The notes: generated by a model from the letters alone, not told the origin. A DNA stretch of 64,000 nucleotides from Methanolobus sp. (GCF_016278365.1 NZ_JADQBZ010000010.1:25335-89334), one strand, 5' to 3'. Counted from the stretch's first letter, positions 26,829 through 35,696 are shown. A program made the numbers and translations.

Positions 26829-26843
26829 GTTAACGGCGTTAAC
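26829..26843. promoter_or_regulatory. Palindromic operator GTTAACGGCGTTAAC
   Basis: Two GTTAAC palindromes spaced by three bases, placed between the minus-strand TATA box (26844-26853) and the expected transcript start near 26825. A protein bound here would block the promoter of the candidate small RNA. The regulator is unknown; the DUF1724 genes next door are candidates only by position. Confidence 0.5.
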
Positions 26844-27041
26844 ATATATAAAGTTCGTCGCCGCAAAGATTTTGCATCGGTAATTACAATTTAAGTACCG
26901 GTTTCTTATTCTTTTTGAGCTTCGTAAACCTTTAATCTACACAGCTAATTCTCGCCTAAAATACTATAAATAGAATTAGCCATACAAACATTACTATGTA
27001 GTTATTCTATAGGTCGTATGTTCTCACAGGAAGTAGAGACA

Positions 27042-27827
27042 ATGAAGAAGCCACTGCTTGATGTTCTTTTCATGTCTGAGAAAAGGAAGAATGCTCTTTT
27101 ACTACTGAACGATGGACCTCAGGAAATGGAGTATCTTCTTAAATCTCTTGGCACCACGAGACAAGCATTACTTCCACAGATAAGAGTACTTGAAGAGCAT
27201 CACCTTGTAACCAGCGATAAAGACATATATCAATTAACAACACTTGGAAAGCTCATAACGAAGGACATGATCTCTCTTTTAGATGTGGTTGATTTTCTTG
27301 ATGTCAATATTGAGTATTGGGGTACTCATAAGCTCGATTTTATGCCACAACATCTCTTTGAGAGAATGGATGAACTGAAGGCATGCACCGTTATTGAAAT
27401 TCCTTTGCATGAAATATTTGAGGAAAATAAGCAGTTCACTGAAGGAGCAAAGAAGTCAAAAGCCGTATACACTGTCACATCATATTCATTTCCTAATTTT
27501 GAGAGAATACTTTCTGAGTTAATTGCAAATAACGTTTCCATATCAATAATTATCACAGAAGAGCTCTTCAGGAAACTGTTTAATGAACATTTTGATAACA
27601 CGCAGGCATTGATTAAAAGTCCAAACATTAATTTGTATATGTACAGTGGCAGCTTTGATTTCTTATCTTTTTCAATCAATGACTATAACATGCTACTGCA
27701 ATTGTTAACAAAAGACGGTAATCCTGATAATAAGGATGTCATTTGTTCAAGTAAAAGTGCGCTTCAATGGGGAAAAGAGCTCTTTGAGTACTACTTGAAA
27801 GATTCAAAACTAATAACTGAACTTTGA
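27042..27827 (+). CDS. DUF1724 winged-helix regulator (Msr/FilR1 type), paralogue 2
   Basis: A protein of about 261 residues with the same plan as the gene at 10452-11237: ArsR-like winged helix (TTRQALLPQIRVLEEHHLV) then DUF1724 domain (YWGTHKLDFMPQHL; SALQWGKELFEYYLKDS). ATG 27042 is preceded by GGAAG and matches the start of its paralogues; the in-frame ATG at 27018 adds eight atypical residues. The paralogue at 27918 follows by 90 bases in the same direction, suggesting a recent tandem duplication followed by divergence. Msr proteins in Methanosarcina control methanol methyltransferase operons; none is seen here. Confidence 0.87.
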   Translation: MKKPLLDVLFMSEKRKNALLLLNDGPQEMEYLLKSLGTTRQALLPQIRVLEEHHLVTSDKDIYQLTTLGKLITKDMISLLDVVDFLDVNIEYWGTHKLDFMPQHLFERMDELKACTVIEIPLHEIFEENKQFTEGAKKSKAVYTVTSYSFPNFERILSELIANNVSISIIITEELFRKLFNEHFDNTQALIKSPNINLYMYSGSFDFLSFSINDYNMLLQLLTKDGNPDNKDVICSSKSALQWGKELFEYYLKDSKLITEL

Positions 27828-27917
27828 CACTAGAATTTTAAACCCCTAAAGTTTTGTGCTTGTTTCGGCTTACATTAAATATCATTGTCAACATATGAAA
27901 ATTAGGGAGTGAGCATA

Positions 27918-28703
27918 TTGAAGAAACCCCTGATTGATGTAATATTTGCCTCTGAGAAAAGAAAAGGCGTGCTCCTCTTATTACAGAATGGCCCCAGACA
28001 GATGGAGGATATTCTCAAATCTCTTGATACAACACGACAATCTTTACTTCCTCAGATAAGGATATTGGAGGAACATTACCTGATATCCCATTTTGATGAC
28101 TCCTATGGTTTAACAAAGATTGGTAAACTAGTGGCTGAGAGAATACCACCTCTTGTAGAGACAAGTGAAACACTTGACATTGATATTGATTACTGGGGGA
28201 CTAGTGATTTAAACTTCATTCCTTCACATCTTGCAGATACAATATCCATGCTTAAAAGATGCAGTATCTTAACCCCCAAACTTAGTGACTCATACAATGA
28301 AAATTTCCAATTTCATGACGCTTCTAAAATATCCCATTCTGTTTATGTGATGACGGAATTCCTATTTCCAAATTATATGGAACTGTTTAATGACCTGGTT
28401 TCTAATGATGTTAACATTCATTTCATAATCTCCTCCAGTTTATATAATAAATTGAAGTCCCATGGCAATAGCGAATTAAACCAAATTATCCAACACAAAA
28501 GAGCAAACTTCTACACTTATGTCGGAAAAGTCGGTTTTTTGTCATTCGGATTAAATGATTATTACATAATCATGCGCTTACTAAGAACAGACAGTAAAAG
28601 CAATGTTAGTTTTATTTGGTGCAATAGTTCAAATGCACTTGAGTGGGGAAAAGCACTATTTGAATATTACCTGAAAGACTCAACACCCATAACAGGACTG
28701 TAA
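27918..28703 (+). CDS. DUF1724 winged-helix regulator (Msr/FilR1 type), paralogue 3
   Basis: A protein of about 261 residues with the same winged-helix (TTRQSLLPQIRILEEHYLI) and DUF1724 halves (YWGTSDLNFIPSHL; LEWGKALFEYYLKDSTP). The TTG at 27918 is chosen: GGGAG lies 8 bases upstream and it gives the family start (M)KKPLIDVIF. The GTG at 27909 overlaps that ribosome binding site. Tandem with paralogue 2. Directly after it, on the other strand, is the second copy of the structured RNA, so the two transcripts converge. Confidence 0.87.
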   Translation: MKKPLIDVIFASEKRKGVLLLLQNGPRQMEDILKSLDTTRQSLLPQIRILEEHYLISHFDDSYGLTKIGKLVAERIPPLVETSETLDIDIDYWGTSDLNFIPSHLADTISMLKRCSILTPKLSDSYNENFQFHDASKISHSVYVMTEFLFPNYMELFNDLVSNDVNIHFIISSSLYNKLKSHGNSELNQIIQHKRANFYTYVGKVGFLSFGLNDYYIIMRLLRTDSKSNVSFIWCNSSNALEWGKALFEYYLKDSTPITGL

Positions 28704-28791
28704 TCAAAATATTCCTCGTATGAAAACATTTTCGATAACGAGACTATTTTATACTAAAAAATCCTTTTTGGTCTAGTTGTGAATAGAGGAT

Positions 28792-28915
28792 GAGGCGCCG
28801 GACAAACCACCACGCTTTAAGGCGCCTCTCTCTTTGCGAATCCGAGATGTTCCCCAACATCCCTCAATTGATCCACTCCCGTTGCGGTTCATTTTCCCCC
28901 ACGACCCGCAACACC
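28792..28915 (-). ncRNA. Structured small RNA, copy B
   Basis: Minus-strand copy of the RNA at 2633-2755. Stem 1 pairs TTGCGG (28906-28911) with CCGCAA (28882-28887); its loop differs fully from copy A, yet the stem is kept. Stem 2 keeps the GGGG loop, with one A-to-G change that turns A-U into G-U. Stem 3 (GAGGCGCC with GGCGCCTC, 28821-28828 and 28792-28799) and its loop GCGTGGTGGTTT are unchanged. By eye only about four differences occur in the roughly 77 bases from the segment GGGAGTGGAT to the third loop. It lies tail to tail with the DUF1724 gene. Confidence 0.75.
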
Positions 28916-28929
28916 TACTAAGTCAGTTT

Positions 28930-28945
28930 TCTTATTTAACCAAAC
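28930..28945 (-). promoter_or_regulatory. Archaeal promoter of structured RNA copy B
   Basis: Minus-strand GGTTTGGTTAAATAAG, a purine-rich element plus TATA box (28931-28939), about 25 bases before the RNA. It matches GTTTAGGTTATATAAA of copy A. Confidence 0.6.
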
Positions 28946-29599
28946 CTGATTTTAATATCGGATGGAGCTTTATTTTTGTAAGGGCTCTTTTTTTCTACAC
29001 GAAGCTTATTTTGGTAAAGGGGTCTATATTTCAATCAGATGCTATTGTTCGATACCTTCGTAATTTCAAGTCCCATATCGAAGGTGGTTTAGAAAATAAT
29101 CTTAGGGACTCTAGGGCCAATTATATTTGACATCTCAGGAATGCCTTATTGGCTTGTGGGAATCTATTGAAATCAACATCATCTGGTTATTTTCTTTCAA
29201 ACCGATCAACGAGGGGAACTATTTTCCAAGTGAAACTTGCTCATGACGACGGCTTCGACGGAGAGAGTACATAGCCATTGGGTAACTCTACAGAAAACAT
29301 TGCGTAATTAATGCAGACCATTACACAATCACTGAATAGTTCTGAACTAGAATCCCGTGTAAATGTGTTAGAACAGAAGTTAGAAAAGATAACAGAAACT
29401 TTAGAAAAGTTAAGTGGGCCCGAGGAGATTCAAGTTTCTGACCCTCGTTGTGTAAGGGCTAAGCACACTCGAAGTTGATGGAACAGAATGTAGGACAAAT
29501 ATTTTAGGTGGTATGATATTGTTCATCTGATATAATGAGTCCAAGAAGTAATACTGAGGAATGTCAAAAGTAGTTGCTTTCTAAAAAGAAAAAAAGGGG
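28946..29599. other. Long intergenic region with little recognisable content
   Basis: About 650 bases between the promoter of structured RNA copy B and the PEF-CTERM gene 2 stop hairpin. It holds one possible small coiled-coil gene at 29311-29478. The rest shows no family resemblance; it could be decayed mobile DNA. Confidence 0.4.
29311..29478 (+). CDS. Possible 55-residue coiled-coil protein
   Basis: ATG 29311 to TGA 29478. The middle reads ELESRVNVLEQKLEKITETL, a clear Leu/Val/Ile heptad pattern typical of a short coiled coil; the tail is polar (PEEIQVSDPRCVRAKH). No ribosome binding site is obvious (upstream ATTGCGTAATTA) and I do not recognise a family. Small coiled-coil proteins of this size occur beside transposons and as antitoxins, but neither is supported here. 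Confidence 0.3.
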   Translation: MQTITQSLNSSELESRVNVLEQKLEKITETLEKLSGPEEIQVSDPRCVRAKHTRS

Positions 29600-29620
29600 G
29601 AGTAAGTTATTTCCTTACTC
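29600..29620 (-). terminator. Hairpin overlapping the stop codon of PEF-CTERM gene 2
   Basis: Same 7-bp stem GAGTAAG / CTTACTC as at 25638-25658, with the TAA stop in the first arm and one base different in the loop. Confidence 0.55.
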
Positions 29621-30127
29621 TTCCTTGCGGCGCTGCATGAAGAATGCAAGACCGAGGATCGCTGCTACCGGGAGTGCAATGGTTGGGAACTCAGGGATCT
29701 CTGTGTTAACATACCTTGATGCAGAGTCGACCTCAGATTCTATTGTGACCGGGCCTGCACCGATGCTAACCCTGTAGATAGTGCCTGCAGGTGCATTAGC
29801 AGCTATACTGATAGTGATGGCGCCGACATCCGTATATGTACTTGCTTCAGGAACTGTTACATTCTCAGGAGTTGTGATCACGATGTCAGATTCAGATCCG
29901 CCTCCGCTGACCACTGATACCTGTTGGGTGTAATTCAAAACCATTCCGTACTCTACACTGCTAATGCTCTGCATCCTGTAACTAAGGACAACTGTGTCTC
30001 CAGGGCTGAGTTTGAGATCTCCGATGGGACCCTCGCCTGCAGCATCCCATACATCCGGAGTATATGCTGAAGCAGTTCCGATCATGGCGATAAGGGCCAT
30101 AAGAGCTACTATAATTAATCTTTTCAT
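29615..30127 (-). CDS. PEF-CTERM surface protein 2
   Basis: A 170-residue exported protein with a signal peptide (residues 1-21, MKRLIIVALMALIAM), a beta-rich mature domain and the same C-terminal sorting signal as protein 1 (PEFPTIALPVAAILGLAFF then MQRRKEE). The mature parts of the two proteins are only distantly similar, while bases 29600-29701 match 25638-25739 with two differences by eye. This suggests recent copying of the 3' end. It is expected to be processed by the archaeosortase at 34610-35455. Function unknown. Confidence 0.88.
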   Translation of the reverse strand: MKRLIIVALMALIAMIGTASAYTPDVWDAAGEGPIGDLKLSPGDTVVLSYRMQSISSVEYGMVLNYTQQVSVVSGGGSESDIVITTPENVTVPEASTYTDVGAITISIAANAPAGTIYRVSIGAGPVTIESEVDSASRYVNTEIPEFPTIALPVAAILGLAFFMQRRKEE

Positions 30128-30262
30128 TTTTGTACCACCTTTGAAATATAAATCAATTATATATCGTCCCTATGTCTCTTTGGTTCTTATATAAACTCTT
30201 CGGAGAGTTGGTATGTGATTATGATGATGACAATCATACACGCTAACACACTTTGTTCCCGC

Positions 30263-33001
30263 TCAGGCGGAATTGACCACAAATGTCCAGGTCTTTTCTC
30301 TACTGTTACCTGCCTGGTCGGTTACGCTCAGATACACCTCTACCTGTCCGTTATCAAGCCCGGCGGCTGTGTATAAGACGGAGCTTGAACCCACTTCCGC
30401 GGAGGACGTCACATCAATGCCATTGACGCGCAGTATTACTCTGCTCCTCTCTATTCCGGCACGGTCATCGGAGTACGATGCCTTGATAGTCGGACTGTCC
30501 GTGTTCACCGTCTCGCCACTGTCAGGGGTGTTGCTCTGTATAGTGGGCTTGACCCTGTCAATAATGAAGGTCTCTTCCTCATAGAGACTCTCTGAATTGC
30601 TGGTCTTTGCCGTAGCTGTGATCCGTCCCACACCATCAGCAATATCATCATCTACTGTTACAGTATAAATATACTCATTACCTGACAATTCTTCATAATC
30701 CACTTCAAGGACCTTGCCGTTCCTGTCCCGTACAGTGACCTTTGGTGTATCCTGCAGGGCGAAAGAAGGAGTGATCCCTATCTCAAAATCTGATGATGTC
30801 TTTTCCGGATAAGCTCTTATTACAAGTTTCTCAAGCGAAGTATCGGAGTAGATGGTACCGAATGTATATGCGGTGTTGTTCGAGTAGTCTTTACCCAATA
30901 CCTCTACATTGAAATTATCTTTAACTTTGAGGGTGTACTTGCCAGTCCAGGTGATACCGCCATCCTTGGTGGTCAGCTTGAGAGTGTCCGATACTCCGAA
31001 GTTCTGAGAGTTCAGGTTGCAGGTGACCTCACTTAGCGGCCTGGTCGCCTCGACTATCAGGTTCGTGGATTCGCTGGTGGGGTTTGGAGTGATGTCCAGT
31101 GTCACTTCCAGCCTGGCAACGTCTATGGTGGTGCTGGTGTCAGGCAGAAGATGCATGGGCTCCCGGTTCTGGGCGTTGTCTACTGCCATTGACCTGAAGT
31201 AATATGTAGTGGCAGCTTTTCCGCTGAACTGAGCAGTGGTCTCTGTCGTCCCGCTAAGCCATCTCTGCCAGGTAGTGCCGTCTGTACTGTAGTCTATATT
31301 GTAATATGCTATTCCCGAACCAATGTCTGTCCCGTTCCAGCTGACAATGAAATTTTCGTTGCTGATTGATTTTGCAAGTGGGAGGACCTTTGATACAGGC
31401 AGGTCGAACTCAATGGTGTAGTCTTCCCTGAGATATGGGGATACCTCTGAAGCCGGCTGGAAACTGATTTCGTCAATTATCATTTCGACTGGCTCAAGCA
31501 GCTGGTTCCTGTTCTGCATCAGTGTGAACGCTAGAGTGTTTGTTCCCTCAACCAATGTTACAGGCACTTGCAAACGCTGCCATCCTTCATTGCCGTTGAT
31601 ACCGTCTGTCCAGACAACAGCCCCGTTGAGAAGTACCTGCTTGGATTGGGCCTCGTCTTTTCCGGCAGTGCCTTTTGTATAGGTGTCTTTCAGGTACACT
31701 GAAAGAAGCACATTCTCCTCCCTGTCGCTTTGGAACTCCTGGGAGATGTAGTGCCTGTTGATGAGTGGCAACAGTCCCTGGTATGAGCTGTTGATGACAT
31801 ATGCTCTGCCGGAATATATGCCTCCTCCGTCCACGTATGAGCCGCTGGCAACGGTCTCATTGGTGGTTGTGAATTCCCATCCGCTGTCAAGGTCCATGGA
31901 GGGATTATCCATGGTGATGAAATCTATCACTGTATCAACCACTGTATCAACAGTGTCCTCAGGCACTACCTGAGAGCCGAATTCCTGTGTGACCCACAGA
32001 TGGACTGAACGGTATGCTCCTCCGGTAGCTGTCTCCTTATACAAGAGGAAGTCCAGCCTTTGCCTGCCCTGTTTGTAAGCTGCCGTTTTTATCTTAAGTT
32101 CCTGTTCCCACTTTTCTTTATGCTGCAGGGATATCTCTTTCTGACCAAGTACAGTCCCGTCCAGCCTTACCTGAAGTATGTAATTAACGTCCTCATGCTC
32201 GTAGTTCTCAATACCTGCTATGATGCTTGTAGGCTGGGTCATCGAAAGCGTGGAAGGATAGTTCTCTGCCTTTCCACCGTCTCCCAGTATGTAAAGTGCA
32301 GTGAAGGTCTCTTTTTCTCTTGTTTCCTTTGCATAGACGAACATTGCACCCGCAAGGATGATGGAAAGTACCATTGCGATCATCAGGGCCTTTGTCACTG
32401 CAGGGGGTATCCTGTCCGGTATGTTCTTCTCAGAGCGTGGTAGCTTTCTTTCAGGAGCTGTCTTTACAGTGGATATCTTTGTACGGGTCTTTGCCCTGAA
32501 TTTCTTGTTATTCGATTGTAGCGTGTCCTGTTCAGGCTCTTCTGAACCTTCCTGTCCTTCAGGGTCGTTCTCTTCTTCTTTCAGGGACTGGACAAAGGCT
32601 CCATATGAGAAACTGAACTGTTCCTCATGGGGAAGACGGCTGCGTGAAAGGTATGCCAGAAGCACGAATGCAAAAGTTAGGAGTGAGAGTGATATGGTTA
32701 TAGAATCCGGCCTAAACTTCCATTGGGTAACGCTGATGATGAACCCGTCAAAGACCATTATCACTATGCTGAAACCTACGCTCAGGGTGAATCTCTCGAT
32801 GCCTGAGATCTCCCGGTTGCCGGGGAATAGGGCTGATATGAAAGCGTATCCTGGTATAAAGAATATGATCAGCAGTGCGAAAACTATCCTAAGCGGCGTC
32901 TCATTGAAAGGAGATACCAGAATAAAGACAATCGACAGAAGGGATAGGACCAGCATGAGCAACAGGTCCTGTGTGTACAGACATTTTTTAGAGCTTGGCA
33001 T
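30263..33001 (-). CDS. DUF1616 membrane protein with large Ig/FN3-like surface part
   Basis: A 912-residue protein. Residues 10-125 form a DUF1616-type membrane domain with about four helices (the loop FFIPGYAFISALFPG is characteristic). A charged linker (130-195) and another helix at about 205-222 follow. The remaining roughly 680 residues are extracellular beta domains: a jelly-roll-like part (about 360-520, SGWEFTTTNETV), a fibronectin-III-like domain (about 540-625, YYNIDYSTDGTTWQRW) and Ig-like domains to the end (TPDSGETVNTDSP; NSREKTWTFVVN). No PEF signal. It lies between PEF-CTERM protein 2 and the archaeosortase gene group, so it is probably part of the cell envelope. Confidence 0.82.
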   Translation of the reverse strand: MPSSKKCLYTQDLLLMLVLSLLSIVFILVSPFNETPLRIVFALLIIFFIPGYAFISALFPGNREISGIERFTLSVGFSIVIMVFDGFIISVTQWKFRPDSITISLSLLTFAFVLLAYLSRSRLPHEEQFSFSYGAFVQSLKEEENDPEGQEGSEEPEQDTLQSNNKKFRAKTRTKISTVKTAPERKLPRSEKNIPDRIPPAVTKALMIAMVLSIILAGAMFVYAKETREKETFTALYILGDGGKAENYPSTLSMTQPTSIIAGIENYEHEDVNYILQVRLDGTVLGQKEISLQHKEKWEQELKIKTAAYKQGRQRLDFLLYKETATGGAYRSVHLWVTQEFGSQVVPEDTVDTVVDTVIDFITMDNPSMDLDSGWEFTTTNETVASGSYVDGGGIYSGRAYVINSSYQGLLPLINRHYISQEFQSDREENVLLSVYLKDTYTKGTAGKDEAQSKQVLLNGAVVWTDGINGNEGWQRLQVPVTLVEGTNTLAFTLMQNRNQLLEPVEMIIDEISFQPASEVSPYLREDYTIEFDLPVSKVLPLAKSISNENFIVSWNGTDIGSGIAYYNIDYSTDGTTWQRWLSGTTETTAQFSGKAATTYYFRSMAVDNAQNREPMHLLPDTSTTIDVARLEVTLDITPNPTSESTNLIVEATRPLSEVTCNLNSQNFGVSDTLKLTTKDGGITWTGKYTLKVKDNFNVEVLGKDYSNNTAYTFGTIYSDTSLEKLVIRAYPEKTSSDFEIGITPSFALQDTPKVTVRDRNGKVLEVDYEELSGNEYIYTVTVDDDIADGVGRITATAKTSNSESLYEEETFIIDRVKPTIQSNTPDSGETVNTDSPTIKASYSDDRAGIERSRVILRVNGIDVTSSAEVGSSSVLYTAAGLDNGQVEVYLSVTDQAGNSREKTWTFVVNSA

Positions 33002-33204
33002 CGACTCACGTTATCCTGAATAATTTCATAGCATCCGGAATTGTTTTCGTATTTATGGCATTTATATTGCTGGCTGAAACTAATTATTTGCTAAAATATA
33101 TAAGTATGGTTTGCTATTCTACGTATAAATAATTATAAAACTAATTATACAAATAGTTATACAGCCAAAGTAAGATAAAAAGAGGTATTATTATATATAA
33201 ACGA

Positions 33205-34059
33205 ATGTACGTTCTGCTTGGTATACCTTTACTGGCAATAGTTCCTGTTGCTTTTTATTTTGGCGGTCCCTATATAGCGGCTGCCTCTCTTATACTGGCG
33301 CTGTTGCTTAGTATATCTGTTTATCGATATTCTCCCAAACTCCTGCTTAAGTGGTATAAATGCAGGAAGATGCCTCCAGCCAGAAATGCTGAGCTGAACC
33401 CTTCATTGACCTTCCTTGCATCAGAGTTCTCCATTCCGTGCCCAGAAGCTTATACATTTGCATCTGCCGTGCCTATCGTGTTCACAGTGGGAAACGGCAG
33501 GAATTACTCTGTGGTCATTTCCGAGGGTGCGCTGGATATACTGGATGAGGATGAGATGAAAGCAGTGCTGACCTGCGAGACTGCAAAGATAGCAAGCGGA
33601 TCTGTTCCATTGAACACGGTTGTGGCCCTTGTTGCAGGGACTGTCGCATCGCTGTCCACTGTGGCCATGTGGATGTCCATGCTTGCCGGCTTTGGCCAGG
33701 AGAAAGATGCTGCTCCCCGCTTTGCCAGGTTCCTTGGCATGGGTCTTGTATCCCTTCCTGCTGCCCTGCTGGTGCACCTGTTCAGTGTCAACTCTACTTT
33801 CAGGTCTGATGAGATGGCGGCCAGGGTTATGGCAGATGTAAGCTATCTTTCAGGCTCCCTGTGCAGGATGAACAATTATATCCGGCTGCATTGCATAGAG
33901 GACTTCAATCCGGGCCATGTTCATATGTTCTTACTGAACCCCCTGCGGGTCAATGACGTGTTTGATGTCTACTCTTCAATGTTCATGATCAAACCGGACT
34001 TTGAGCGGCGCTTGAGTGCGATAGGAAAAATAAGCGATACATGTAACTGCCAAGGGTGA
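33205..34059 (+). CDS. HtpX/M48-like membrane protein lacking the zinc site
   Basis: A 284-residue protein with the outline of HtpX (M48) proteases: two N-terminal helices (about 3-40), a soluble part with ISEGALDILDEDEMKAVLTCE, two further helices (about 138-160 and 175-193), then FRSDEMAARVMADVSYL. In active HtpX the helix after the acidic segment carries HExxH; here residues 124-128 read CETAK, so both zinc histidines are gone. The later acidic ligand region (SDEMAA, Glu about 203) remains. It is therefore likely a non-catalytic relative. It is followed at five bases by a small membrane protein, and an archaeosortase gene converges on them. Confidence 0.75.
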   Translation: MYVLLGIPLLAIVPVAFYFGGPYIAAASLILALLLSISVYRYSPKLLLKWYKCRKMPPARNAELNPSLTFLASEFSIPCPEAYTFASAVPIVFTVGNGRNYSVVISEGALDILDEDEMKAVLTCETAKIASGSVPLNTVVALVAGTVASLSTVAMWMSMLAGFGQEKDAAPRFARFLGMGLVSLPAALLVHLFSVNSTFRSDEMAARVMADVSYLSGSLCRMNNYIRLHCIEDFNPGHVHMFLLNPLRVNDVFDVYSSMFMIKPDFERRLSAIGKISDTCNCQG

Positions 34060-34063
34060 TATT

Positions 34064-34306
34064 ATGTTTGCGATGCTATCTGATCTCTTCAGATCCATAA
34101 AAAACTGGAAAAAGGCTTTGCTTTTCAGTTTTGTCTCTTACATGATGGTGCTTTTCGGTATCATTGTGGCCATTGTCTTCATCCTTAAAGGCTTTTCCAG
34201 GAACCTGCCTATATTGATGGGCACAACTGTTGTCTATACGTTCCTGCTTTTATTAGCACTACTGATAGCCAGGCACCTGTTCAAAAAGAGACTTATCGAA
34301 GAGTGA
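34064..34306 (+). CDS. Small two-helix membrane protein
   Basis: An 80-residue protein with two hydrophobic helices (about residues 18-42 and 48-70), a basic N-terminal half (RSIKNWKK) and a basic C-terminus (RHLFKKRLIEE). GGGTGATATT lies directly before the ATG, four bases after the stop of the M48-like gene, so the pair is one operon. I do not recognise a family. By position it may be a partner of the M48-like protein. Confidence 0.7.
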   Translation: MFAMLSDLFRSIKNWKKALLFSFVSYMMVLFGIIVAIVFILKGFSRNLPILMGTTVVYTFLLLLALLIARHLFKKRLIEE

Positions 34307-34609
34307 GGCCTATGCCTTGCTATTTTTTTGGAGGATTGTTAATTACGGTTACCTTAATGTTTTTGTGTAACTTTTATTGAGCGTGTCCTTTGTTTTAGTG
34401 GAACCTGTGTTGCCTGAGGTTTTGTAGAAATCTCATGAATGTAAATTAGTAAAATATTTGTTCTCTGTATTCTCCCTGTTTAGTGATTAAGATGCATGTT
34501 TTCTACAGAGCTTCAATTTAAAAATGGTGAAATGTGCCGCCTTGGGCGTGTGGTTGTATTGTTTTTCTTATCTGCGACCCTAGGATGGACCGCAGATTCA
34601 TTGACGAAG
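34307..34609. other. Intergenic region between convergent genes
   Basis: About 300 AT-rich bases between two convergent units. Only short open frames; nothing recognised. Confidence 0.3.
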
Positions 34610-35455
34610 TTATTTACGGAGCAGATCTTTGCGGTTCATGATGTACATAATAAGACCTGCAGTACCTGCAAAGAGTATCCATCCCAGGTGTGTGTGGAAT
34701 ACCATCATTGTTTCCATTCCGTAATAATAAGCTACCACGTACAGGGTGAACACCCTCACAAGATTGGCGATATAGGCCACACATACGGCGAAAAGGAGTA
34801 TCATAAGTGACTTTTTAAGCTGGATTCTCTCTATGCGGGAGTAAGCAGCTACTATTCCTATCAGCAGGAACATGGAGTATAGTCCGGAGCAGGGCCCGCC
34901 GATAATAATGGTCATTGTTTCCTTGATACCGTACAGAGTGATGGTCTCAATGGCAACTATCTCTACAGGAATGCCGGTGAACTTCAGCAGGGACACCGTC
35001 GGCATAAGTACGAAGTAGTGATTGAACAGATGAACAAAATCTATATTGAACAATCCGAAGAATGTGTAGAATACAAGGTACAATGCTGTGAAAACGACAG
35101 ATATGTACAGGCCGAATTCCCCGAGCTGTCTCATGTCCTTCCTGGCAGTACCTATTGCAAGAAGTGAGGCACCTATGAGGAATGTCATGGAGTCCAGGGT
35201 GCCTATGCTGCTCCTGGTGGCAAGGTTGAATACTGTGACCGCCGCCATGATGAACAGACCCGCGAAAAGATATGTTTTTGAGTTCTTGAGAGCTGAATTC
35301 TCTCCAGTGAGCTTGATCCTTGAAATGAGGAGTGCTGCCATTATGAACAGAACAATGCCAATGATGGTTGAACCTTCACTAAGCTCGATGGTAGCTCCCG
35401 TGAAAAGTGCAAGCACAAGTAGAATTAGAACTATGTTTTTGTTTTCACCCTGCAT
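34610..35455 (-). CDS. Archaeosortase (exosortase family), probable PEF-CTERM processor
   Basis: A 281-residue polytopic membrane cysteine transpeptidase. The catalytic triad of the exosortase family is visible: Cys at about 189 in GGPCSGLYSM, Arg at about 234 in NLVRVFTLY, and His at about 254-256 in FHTHLGW. About eight membrane helices. Archaeosortases recognise a C-terminal PxF-type motif, membrane helix and basic tail; the two PEF-CTERM proteins in this window are fitting substrates. The PEF class is paired with ArtC in other methanogens, which I infer here. ATG 35455. It follows no gene closely on its strand. Confidence 0.88.
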   Translation of the reverse strand: MQGENKNIVLILLVLALFTGATIELSEGSTIIGIVLFIMAALLISRIKLTGENSALKNSKTYLFAGLFIMAAVTVFNLATRSSIGTLDSMTFLIGASLLAIGTARKDMRQLGEFGLYISVVFTALYLVFYTFFGLFNIDFVHLFNHYFVLMPTVSLLKFTGIPVEIVAIETITLYGIKETMTIIIGGPCSGLYSMFLLIGIVAAYSRIERIQLKKSLMILLFAVCVAYIANLVRVFTLYVVAYYYGMETMMVFHTHLGWILFAGTAGLIMYIMNRKDLLRK

Positions 35456-35696
35456 ATTGTGACCTTGCCTAATATGAGTGTTGTTTATTGCTTTCCAAAG
35501 GATATAAGTCTAATGACTAAATTTTTATTAAGTTGGTATCGTGTGAGGCCATTTTTTTATCACGTTTGAGTAAGAAAACCACCGTGTTTATATGGTGGAT
35601 GAATTATGTCCATTTTCTCTCTAAGAGATGTCTAGAATCATAAATGATTGTTAAACATTAAATATATATGCTATTGACACGTAAAATACTTTGATT

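Larger units (their letters stand above)
26163..27041. other. Long intergenic region
   Basis: About 880 bases. It contains a probable small RNA at 26761-26826 (-) with operator and TATA box to 26853, and an AT-rich promoter (ACTATAAATAG near 26962) for the regulator gene at 27042. The remainder (26330-26690) is AT-rich with only short open frames; I see nothing convincing in it. Confidence 0.5.

Noticed and set aside
26657..26866. Minus-strand open frame of 69 residues
   Set aside because: It spans the hairpin and TATA box of the candidate small RNA and has a low-complexity, Pro/Thr-rich translation.
28834..29130. Plus-strand open frame of 98 residues
   Set aside because: It runs antisense through the structured RNA copy B and its promoter; no family resemblance.
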